From assembly GCA_008828725.1 (NCBI GenBank), contig MEHQ01000787.1, positions 1 to 64,000 on the forward strand: DNA of 64,000 nt. Reading direction: 5' to 3'. Positions within the stretch are counted from its first letter, which is position 1, and each line of letters starts with the position of its first letter. The translations under genes and the position numbers were made by a program. Below are positions 56,501-64,000 of this stretch, piece by piece. The notes beneath the pieces were generated by a model that saw nothing but the letters and a program-made list of their open reading frames with translations, did not search any database and had not been told where the DNA came from. Source of the stretch: Saccharina japonica (lineage: Eukaryota > Sar > Phaeophyceae > Laminariales > Laminariaceae).

Positions 56501-59016
56501 AGTAACACTCCACGGTGGTTCACTGTCGCAACTTATAGCCCGCCCTTACCCTTCATGCGAAGAGAACAGAACCGAGACCTGTGGCCGTCCGCACTTGCAG
56601 CTACGCCGCCCAACCACCGCCTCTCCCCTCATCGTGTTTCGTGTCGTTTGCGGCTTCTAAACGCTCCTCTTCGCACGGTATTTATGTTCGAAAGGTGTAC
56701 AAGCGCCTCAAAGTGGAAGATATGGCCACACTATCATCCTACCAGCAATGGGGCGAGGATTCTGGTCTCGAGTTCGTCGAGTTCACCGATCTGACCGAAA
56801 ACCTCGAGATTCACCACGTAATGGTGAGAGCCTCGTCTCCCACGACCAGTTTCCTTTGGTATAATACGGTGCCCGGGTGGAAACGCCGCTGGCTGTGTTT
56901 CACTCGGGGACACCACGAGTATTTCGCATGGCACATAGACCTCATGGAGTTAGGAAAAATGGAATTGTAACGGTACATTGTGAAGTTTGCAAGGACAACG
57001 TTTGGTACAAGCATTGCAATGCAGCTCACCCTTCGCACCCACCTCCAACGGGACCCTCCCTCTCCCCCCGGCCCCCTATATAACCTGAATACCACACTAG
57101 GGGTCCTGTCACCTCCCCGTTATAGGCTCGTTCAAAGTGAACTCCCCAATTTTTGTCAGAGGCGGAAGTTCTCGCCGGTTTGGAAAGAGATGCCCTAAAG
57201 CTTTGCACACATGTTCTATGAACCCCTGCCGACCCGTTAACGGACGGTGTGTGTCTGTGTTTTTTTCCCGTCAGATAGTCGTTGTTGTTTTTGGAGTTGG
57301 GAGTTTGGGCCTCAAGAGACGCCACATTCCGGACGAAAAAACAAAAGAAAAACACCGTTCGTCAAGACTTCGGCAGGGGCTCAAACACTAACACGTTTGC
57401 AAACATTCAGGACCTGTGCGTAAAGCCCGGCGTCAACGTTTGGGCTTTTGTGCGGAAGAGACGCCAAATTCCGGACGAAAAAACAAAAGAAAAACACCGT
57501 TTGTCAAGACTTCGGCAGGGGCTCAAACACTAACACGTTTGCAAACATTCAGGGCCTGTGCCTAAAGCCCGGCGTCAACGTTTGGGCTTTTGTGCGGAAA
57601 ACACGCGTAGTTTCGCAGTTGCCTGGTAATTACTTAGTTTCAGTATAGTATCAGCTTTGGGCATTGAAAATGACTTCATATTGGCCCTACGCAGTCAAAT
57701 CTCCGAATACGTGCGCGAATGTTTCTACAGACATGCCTTGAAGTACCTGGAACCGGCTCGTTCATAAACAACTGAAAAAACAGAAGATATTTCGTACGGA
57801 AACACCTGTCTGTATCTGGCTTTTATTTCAAGCCCGTGGTCAGTCGGAACGCATTTTCGCCGCTAGCGCCAGCCCTAGGACCTCCACTGAAAAACTGGCT
57901 AGTAACCCTCTTCCACTATTCCTGGCCGTCAGTATGATGTCAAATATGTGAAATTCGAGAAGATATTGCAACCAGCATTCCTGTCTTGGACGGAATTTGG
58001 GGTGTTCAACCTGAACCAACTGGTAACCGTTCCCTCTCACGAGAACGCCTCCTCGTCGCTAGCGCCAGCCCTAGGACCTCCACTGAAAAACTGGCTAGTA
58101 ACCCTCTTCCACTATTCCTGGCCGTCAGTATGATGTCAAATATGTGAAATTCGAGAAGATATTGCAACCAGCATTCCTGTCTTGGACGGAATTTGGGGTG
58201 TTCAACTTGAACCAACTCGTATCCGTTCCCTCTCACGAGAACGCCTCCTCGTCTATGCCTCTTATAGCCGTCCTATGTGCAGATGTCGTACGCTCTGTGA
58301 CGTACCTGGACCGAGCCGCCCACGACTGATTTGAGAGAACACGTCGTCTTATTTTGCCTATGAAGAATCCTGCTAACTACAGTACGTGTAAACTGAAGCA
58401 CATTGCTATACAAGTGGGATATTTACGGTGTAAATCCCCATCTGGGGAGTATATACTATTAGTCAGTCAGAAAATTTTCAACCTGTGAAGTGTTACTGTA
58501 CCTTCCGTCGTAGCGAGCCTCTTTCGGATATTGAAGAACGTTCGTCTGCGCATGCCCAGCGTTCGTCTACGACAGGCAGCGTAGCTACACCACCTCAGGG
58601 CCTGCCGTCCCTCTCCTCATGTTGCAATTGGGGAATACGTACACAGTAATGGTGCTGAAGTCACGGTGACGACTCCAGGGGGGGGGTGGTGGAGTCAAAA
58701 ATCAGTACCGACGCGTTGAATAAGACCCTCAGTTCAACCTCACAAAACATTGCCGCAAAAAAAAGCCAGAGCAGTTATGCCGTTGAACCTCTGCCGACCA
58801 AAACCGAAACCGACTCGATCCCCACAGCTCTCTGAGGTGCTTTCGGCCGAGCGCAACGACATGAAGGACGTGGGGGGGCAGTTCGTGGATGACATGTTGA
58901 AGGGGTACTTGACCTGGAAGTCGGTGGAGGGTCGTGGCCTCGTCCGCTGGGGCTACATGGTGCTGCATAAACCGGTGGGTGGGCAAGAGGAAGGGCGTGC
59001 CGCGGGGGTTGCTTAG
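53426..59016 (+). CDS. Dimethylglycine/sarcosine N-methyltransferase-like gene, five exons
   Basis: It likely transfers methyl groups from S-adenosylmethionine to dimethylglycine (or sarcosine), the last step to glycine betaine, a compatible solute, probably in the cytosol or plastid. Proposed exons are 53,426-53,545, 54,510-54,743, 55,837-56,124, 56,695-56,823 and 58,828-59,016. All junctions are GT-AG and phase 0, giving about 319 residues against about 280 in bacterial homologues. The joined order follows the family: AQDYYDSDD near the N-terminus, IHVGLY, SAM motif I DMGAGFGG, VVCINIS (Asn at the usual acidic post-I site, as in known dimethylglycine methyltransferases), VVISQDSLMHAG, VLKPGG, FTDYFQAED, FTDLTENLEIHH and the C-terminal WKSVEGRGLVRWG. 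The start was chosen because ATG 53,426 is the first ATG in frame near the conserved N-terminus. The exon 5 acceptor could instead be 58,836. No lesion was seen. Substrate is inferred from motifs; another small-molecule N-methyltransferase is possible. Confidence 0.75.
54510..54743 (+). CDS. Methyltransferase exon 2 (SAM motif I)
   Basis: Seventy-eight codons follow the acceptor CCTTCAG and precede the donor GTACGAG. It begins ARGKEFIHVGLYTTLQAEDA and holds LMDMGAGFGGTARVAAKEYG near its end, the glycine-rich loop that binds SAM. Joining exon 1 to exon 2 in phase 0 keeps the spacing between YYDSDD and IHVGLY that the family shows, which supports this splice. Confidence 0.75.
55837..56124 (+). 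CDS. Methyltransferase exon 3 (catalytic core)
   Basis: Ninety-six codons run from VVCINISKKQN to AEDLQA, between the acceptor CCCAAG and the donor GTGAGG. It includes FFDTGMPDSSCDVVISQDSL, with the SQDSLMHAG substrate-side motif, and RVLKPGGSMVFTDYFQAED. It is the best-conserved exon between the two arms (about 91% by hand count). A 17-base G run lies in the intron just downstream. Confidence 0.8.
56695..56823 (+). CDS. Methyltransferase exon 4
   Basis: Forty-three codons run from VYKRLKVEDMATLSSYQQWG to FTDLTENLEIHHVM, with donor GTGAGA. The D-(H/L)-T-x-x-L-x-x-H-(H/Y) segment is typical of this methyltransferase group. In the left arm the donor has changed to ATGAGA. Confidence 0.7.
57317..57600 (+). 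repeat. Exact-phase 142-bp tandem duplication in intron 4
   Basis: AGACGCCACATTCCGGACGA (57,317) and AGACGCCAAATTCCGGACGA (57,459) start two nearly identical units. The left arm has a single, diverged unit at about 24,780-24,870. The small number of differences shows that it arose recently. Confidence 0.9.
57862..58253 (+). repeat. 196-bp tandem duplication in intron 4
   Basis: GCTAGCGCCAGCCCTAGGAC starts at 57,862 and 58,058. The units are almost identical to their ends (ACGCCTCCTCGTC). The sequence has no left-arm counterpart, so an insertion followed by duplication, or loss from the left, is needed. Confidence 0.9.
58828..59016 (+). CDS. Methyltransferase exon 5 (C-terminus)
   Basis: Sixty-two codons and a TAG follow the acceptor CCCCACAG. 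It reads LSEVLSAERNDMKDVGGQFV, then DDMLKGYLTWKSVEGRG and LVRWGYMVLHKP, which matches the conserved ML-x-GL-x-HW...G-x-L-x-WG end of the family. About 13 extra residues follow the usual C-terminus. The preceding intron, about 2 kb, holds the two tandem duplications. Confidence 0.7.
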   Translation, partial: LSEVLSAERNDMKDVGGQFVDDMLKGYLTWKSVEGRGLVRWGYMVLHKPVGGQEEGRAAGVA

Positions 59017-60130
59017 TTGGACGACTGCTTTATCTGAAGGGCAAGACGTCGCTCATTCGTGGACCCACTGTGATACCCTTATCCAGCCAATGTATGGGGG
59101 GAGTGAAATGTGTCACTCATTCATGGACACATTGGCATAACCGATTTAGCCAACGTATGGGGGGGCGTATACACACACTTGTGGGTATACTCAATTCACT
59201 AGGTAGCCCACGCTTGAAATATCGTGTGTTTGGGTGGAGTGCCGGGAGGGGGGCGGGCGGGCGGGCGTCTCCTTTGGTAGGTTTTGGTTGTGACGTGAGG
59301 GTTTCTGTCGAGGGTGTTGGCATTCCCCATCCACGTCATAATCTTCCTTTTTATTTTCCGTCCACCTGAGATTGTTATTCCGTCCCGCCCCATCTGTTTT
59401 GTGCTGCACTACTAAGGTTTGAACCGTCTGCTGGAACTGCTATTATGGTGACACGCCTAAAACGGGTCCAAGACGAAAGGACACAATAATAACGGCAGGG
59501 CACCAGGCCGAAGGGATAAGGGGAAAGGGGCTGAGCGCGACACACGACGCCCGTCACGCAACCTATTGCATGGATCCCGAGGCATACGTCTTGTTCATGC
59601 TGCCTCTAGGAGGGCCCTGCCGTCGATGGCCGAGCGTTATGGACATGGGCGACTGACGCGTAGCTACGATAGAGGTAGCATTTGTCGGCTGAAGACGGGG
59701 GCTCCTGGACCCCAAATCGTCTTTTTTTTATTATTGAGTTGGATTATTTTCATTTTATATTTGGACCATGGGAGTTTTCATCGGGTAACACATACATTAT
59801 GTCCCAAAATCAGCTTTTGGGGTAGGATATAGACCTCCTCAAGTTACCTTGTTCAGACGAAACAGGGTGCACCTCTACCGTAGCATGCGTCGTTTTGTGA
59901 GATACGGAGGCGGCATCTTGTTTTTCGCGCGGTGAGGGGGGGGGGGGGTAAGTAGCGTAATTAGATTTCATCGCCGAGGGCAAATGACTCCGTGTATGGG
60001 TGCGGTCCATCACAGCAAAAGTATGGAAACTGAAGAACTAAACCCGTGGCATCAAAGTCGTGATGTTGGCCTGCAATCAACCGCCCACCCCCCCCCCGGA
60101 CCTAGGATATCACTGGTGCATCTTCGTTGA
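59017..60130. other. Methyltransferase 3' flank, no gene recognised
   Basis: Two imperfect copies of about 63 bp (59,048-59,110 and 59,113-59,170, around CATTCGTGGACCCACTGTGA and CATTCATGGACACATTGGCA) lie just after the stop. The left arm has one. The remainder matches left-arm 22,950-23,700 and has no protein motif. Confidence 0.5.
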
Positions 60131-60151
60131 TAAATCGGAGAAATTGGAGGT

Positions 60152-60950
60152 GGGAACCAGGCCGATTGCAAGGGGTGTACTCATGGGATGCATGGTATTA
60201 GTTGCATGACTGTAGACTCTCACACCCCTGTAATGCCGTAGCACGACGGGGTTACGTCGACCAAGCAGACGCTCCTTTCACCAAGCGCGAAGCGACGTGA
60301 GGTGTTGGGCGAGAGTCGCGTGGAGGGTGCGCTGCATCCTACCAAGAACAGTCTGCGAGCTTACGAATGACAGCATCGAATCAAGCAATGAGTGTACTCT
60401 GTAACGGCCTCGTGGGTGTCTTTCGTGACTCATTTAATGGTACGGCGTTAAGCCCCTCCATTGGGCATAGTAAGCATGATGTTCTTACTAATTTATGGCT
60501 TGCGCGTGGGAAACATCGGGCGGGTTGCATCGGACACACATTTTTTTAAGCCATGTTTCGGGTGATGCATTGATATGTTAGATTGGGCTCCTCGTGTGAG
60601 GGGGCTACAGTAGATAAAAGGCATCCCCCCTATCGTGGCATTGCCTCCGTATACCAGGTACACCCGGTATGACACGATAATTCTCCTTGTGCGGTTGCAG
60701 GGGGGGGGGGGGGGGGGGGGGGGCGGTTTGGCGGGGTCCTCATGTTGTGCACGGCCGTAGTCATATGACCATAGCCCCTCGCATCCCTACAATGCCGGGA
60801 CGGAGCGCGTTGGGTTTTCCCCAACCAGGCAGACATCGCTTGCACCCAGCGCGAAACGCCGTGAGGTATGGCGCGAGTCGCATGGACGGTGAGCTGCATC
60901 CTGCTAAGAACCGCCTCTGAGGCGGACTTGCATATGGACGACAGCTTCAA
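60152..60950 (+). repeat. Two related units about 590 bp apart at the outer right arm
   Basis: The unit beginning GGGGTGTACTCATGGGATGC (60,160) and that beginning GTCCTCATGTTGTGCACGG (60,735) share GTAATGCC/CAATGCCGGGACGG, the CAAGCAGACGC/CAGGCAGACATCG block, GCGAAACGCCGTGAGG-type sequence and GAGTCGC(G/A)TGGA. The left arm has one unit. A 24-base G run (60,700-60,723) precedes the second unit. Confidence 0.65.
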
Positions 60951-61530
60951 TGAGTTAATTTAATTTCTGGTGTGGCCACTTCCGGAGACAGCAATGGGTT
61001 TTACTATGTAACTGCCTCGCGGACGCCTTACCCTATTAACACTACGTGATACGACAATTCCCCTTGTGCGGCACAAAGGTTCTCCACTTCGCACAAATGA
61101 TCTACTCGACCGCCAGCTTTGGTGACCGCCAAAAAAACAACAAGAAAAAACGGCACCCTGGTTGGCTAGCTCACGCAGCGCGGGGCGTGTTTTACAGCGT
61201 GGTTGCCAACCGCCGCCAACCCAACCTATTAATATATCATATATTTATCGGGGGGGGGGGGGGGGGGGTTCTGTGCGTGATGAGAGTGAAAACATCGTTA
61301 CCTCTGCGGGTTGTGCATCGATGTACAGTAGAATCAACTGAACACCAACTTTACGTCGACGATCGACGGTTGGCGAATGCTCCACAGGGGTTGGCGCCAC
61401 AACAAACTATTTTCCCCGCACGCGTCTAAACGGTTACTGGTACACAGTAGTTAAGCGTGCCAAACCTACACGAATGGGCTGCGCGCTGCAATCAGGAACG
61501 CGCAGAAGAGCAGAGTACCACCGCGCCCAC

Positions 61531-62520
61531 GGCCGGACGGGTCCAGAGGTTCATGGTCCTTTCTTTATGCCCCTGATAAATGCTCTGTGTCGGGGCATAT
61601 ACATAATTTGAATGTACTGCAAGGCTTTCCTACGGTGTAGTCATAGTAAGGGCAACGCAAGAAAAACGGGTTACCTCGACAGCAGCAGAGCATCGACATA
61701 ATGCACAGCAGCAGCAGTAGCAACAACAACAGGAGCAAAAACGACAGTAGCAACTACACTGCTGCATTTTCACCTAAAAACGAGGAGTGCGGGCCAAGCG
61801 TTCAGACGAAAAAGGAAACTAAAGTAAACAACGTGTACGTACGACCTCTCGATTTGTTTTTCATCGTGCTGCCGGTTGCTGGTAAAATATGAACGTACGG
61901 TACCTCCTACATTAGTACGTTTTGCTGGTTTATACGTAGATCATAGCATATGCCAGCCACAAAGAAAAGGCGTTGGCTTTGGGCCTTATTCCATATGTTT
62001 GTAGACAACAATAATGTACCATGTGGTCCCTGGTATACCTCTACTGCTGTGCAAGTGGCCCATTCAAGAAGAGCAACTGAAAACTGGGACGAATGCGCAG
62101 TTGAATGGCTTGTGACTTGTGTCGAGCATGCAGGCACGCGGTGTTTGCTTGTTGGTAGGCTCAATCGGATAGGAAAAATAACAATCTCTCCTGGTCGATC
62201 TCCAGTAAAAATTCCGATTTCTCCCGATCTCTCTCCGATGTCGAAACAAACTTATTTTATGGTTTGGATGTAGAGCATACCACGCTGCGGGCAACCTCTA
62301 GTCCCCTGGACCACGGGTCCGAATGATAACGTCGAGGCCGTCGTCTGCATGCACTGGCCATACTCCACACGAAGCGGGCTGGCCGTGGCTTGATTCTATG
62401 TCGAGAGTCGAGATCAAAGATCTGTCGTCGTATGAGCGGATTTGTAGCAGCGAGTTGATACTTTGTAGTTGATCGAGGAGAAATCTAATTGCTCCGCGTG
62501 AAAAACTAATTGTTTGTGTC
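61531..62520. other. No gene recognised beyond the right arm
   Basis: CAG/CAA triplet runs lie at 61,680-61,730. A 107-codon plus frame (61,950-62,273) starts with ATG and has mixed composition, but no motif is recognised. Confidence 0.25.
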
Positions 62521-63400
62521 AATTTCTTTCAAATATGGGTTGCTGTTTTCCACTTTTCTGAATATTCCTCTAGACGTGATGGGAGGGACATCTCGCTGAC
62601 TCTACCCCTTGATGACGGGCTCGCCCTGCAGCCTGTCGCGTGACTACGTCAACCCTGCCGTTTCTCCCTCCTACAGCCGTTGTTATCTAGGGTATATTAT
62701 CTGCAGTCTCGAAGACCGAGTTCCCGTGGTGGTCCCAGATAATTCAAACTCCTGCCATATAAGTCGTTATCAGATAAGGGAAATGCATCGCTGTAAACTC
62801 CCCCCTCTCACCTTTGAAAGAAACGGGTGGTGGGTGGGTGAAAACTACGGGATAAGCACTTGCCAGTGTTCTGGCTGTGTGTCAATCTAGCGCCACCTAT
62901 ATCTACGGTGATGTTGATATTCTTGCCCCGGCAAGCTGCCCTTCCTGTATCGCTGCTCGATCCTGAAAGCACTGCTTGCTGAGCGTCGTTGGTTGGTACT
63001 TAACCAAGAACTGGAACCACAACTATCTTCTCAACAGTTAGCTCTTCACTATCTTCTCAACAGTTAGTTCTTCCGTCCTTCTACAAACCTCAGATTGGGC
63101 TATCTTTCACGTTTGTCGTTTAGCTTAATCTTCAAGTATGTGTCAAGTTGTTTCGAATGTTGGTTGTTGTTTTCCTATTTTCTGGTTATTCCTCTAGACG
63201 TTATGGGAGGGAGGTCCCGCGAACTCTACGCCTTGTTGACGGTCGCGCCCTGCAGTCTATCGCGTGACTGCGTCAACCCTGTCGTCTCTCCCTCCTACGG
63301 CCACTGTTGTCTAGGGTACACTATCCGCAGTCTCAAAGACGGAGTTCCCCTGCTGATCCCAGACCATTCAAACTTATCCACCTATGAGGTCAATTCGATT
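62521..63400. repeat. Direct repeats about 610 bp apart, 3' of a tyrosine recombinase
   Basis: About 240 bases at 62,530-62,765 recur at 63,150-63,385: TATTCCTCTAGACG, GCCCTGCAG, CGCGTGACT, GTCAACCCTG, TCTCCCTCCTAC, TTGT(T/C)ATCTAGGGTA and GACGGAGTTCCC-type blocks. Between them CACTATCTTCTCAACAGTTA occurs twice. They lie downstream of the recombinase ORF and may be part of the same element. Confidence 0.65.
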
Positions 63401-63473
63401 ATGCTTACAGTCTACTCTAGATCACACTTCGGCCTGGCCGTCTACCACTCTTTCCTACCTCTTGAGCTAATTA

Positions 63474-64000
63474 CCTGGAAACCTTCTCGGAACCCCCCGT
63501 GTTGTTCCGTGTGTATCTCTTGTACGAATCTGACTTCCAGCTACCTTCTCTCTGGATCACTCTCTCTGAGACTGACCCTCCTGCTGCTAGCGCGGTCGCT
63601 CCCCTGATCCGCATCGAATGCAACGCGTACTCCTCCGGGTTCCCCCCCGTCTCTGAGACTAACTCTCTCAATGCCCTCATGGCTTGTCCGTAGCCCCATG
63701 TTCTAACTCCCCCCGACCCGCGATAGGAGGAAAGTGGGGCGTCTTCTGGTAATGACGGATGGCATGACATCAGTTCCACCATCAGAGCCACGGCGCCAGC
63801 TCAAGCCAGGGTACGCTCCACTTACCGCCTTTCGTGTCCGTACTATCACCCCCCCTGCTCCTAGTTGATCTCCTTTGTTACCCCGAAAACGAACCCTGAC
63901 CTTGTTGGCTCAGCGCCAACGCCAGAAGTCCACCTGATGTTCGTGTTCGACAAAGGTGACGTCCTCCCGTCTGAAGCAATGGGTGGTGTGTACCACCCCC
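63474..64000 (-). pseudogene. Tyrosine recombinase C-terminal region, broken, cut by window end
   Basis: Such recombinases integrate DIRS/Ngaro-type retrotransposons or Cryptons by strand exchange through a tyrosine-DNA link. The minus frame 63,791-63,474 contains ALHSMRIRGATALAAGG, with catalytic HxxR, then IQREGSWKSD (Trp in the His/Trp position) and YKRYTRNN with the candidate nucleophile Tyr. Upstream, in another frame, VRVRFRGNKGDQLGAGGVIV looks like the beta-strand region before the HxxR box. A TGA at 63,910-63,912 and a frame change near 63,800-63,830 separate the parts. A GTAAGT just after the upstream block could be a splice donor instead. The N-terminal part lies beyond the window. 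Confidence 0.7.

Larger units (their letters stand above)
51325..61530 (+). repeat. Right arm of a large inverted duplication
   Basis: Its reverse complement matches 22,325-31,600, with anchors given at the left arm. The inner end lies at the reversed TTAAGGGG(C/A)CCCC box, and the outer end near CTACACGAATGGGCTGCGCG. It is longer than the left arm because of right-only sequence at 52,325-53,123, a 142-bp tandem duplication at 57,317-57,600, a 196-bp tandem duplication at 57,862-58,253, a short duplication at about 59,048-59,170 and a doubled unit at 60,152-60,950. Exons are better conserved than introns. Confidence 0.92.

Overview
This is nuclear DNA from an intron-containing, transposon-rich eukaryote. 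It holds tRNA-derived SINEs, two LINE reverse transcriptase loci, a tyrosine-recombinase element, several TIR and foldback elements, interstitial TTAGGG repeats and a five-exon gene with GT-AG introns. A marine alga, perhaps a stramenopile such as a brown alga, would fit the repeat types, the intron density and the betaine-type methyltransferase. That is inference, because no lineage marker was found. There is no sign of bacterial operons, organellar genes, rRNA or functional tRNA genes.

The main structure is a very large inverted duplication. A left arm (about 22,325-31,600) and a right arm (about 51,325-61,530) are diverged reverse-complement copies, roughly 9.3 and 10.2 kb long, separated by about 19.7 kb of mostly transposon sequence. 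Each arm carries one copy of a gene resembling dimethylglycine/sarcosine N-methyltransferase, the last step of glycine betaine synthesis. The right copy (+ strand, 53,426-59,016) can be read as five phase-0 exons with intact motifs. The left copy (- strand, 28,917-23,724) keeps the same exon layout but has lost its ATG, gained two in-frame TAG codons and a 4-bp insertion, and lost a splice donor. It is a pseudogene. The arms also differ by clean insertions: a SINE in the left arm, and 142-bp and 196-bp tandem duplications in the right.

Region by region: 1-16 kb is repeat mosaic (palindromic minisatellites, a CCCGTCCC-rich foldback-like element, a telomere-like tract, SINEs, a TIR element and a recurring TTAAGGGGCCCCTTCGG-headed repeat). 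From 16 to 22 kb there is older, repeat-poor sequence with a reverse transcriptase remnant. From 22 to 31.6 kb is the left arm. The spacer (31.6-51.3 kb) holds a broken LINE, GTACCC-palindrome repeats, a hAT-like element nested in a SINE, a 1.5-kb long-TIR foldback element, a Mutator-like MITE with a perfect 9-bp target duplication, and an intact-ORF but 5'-truncated LINE bounded by G/C homopolymers. From 51.3 to 61.5 kb is the right arm. The last 2.5 kb ends in a broken tyrosine-recombinase ORF that runs to the window edge.

The only host gene I can name is the methyltransferase pair. Percent identities were estimated by eye, and element borders are approximate unless a target-site duplication or terminal repeat fixes them.
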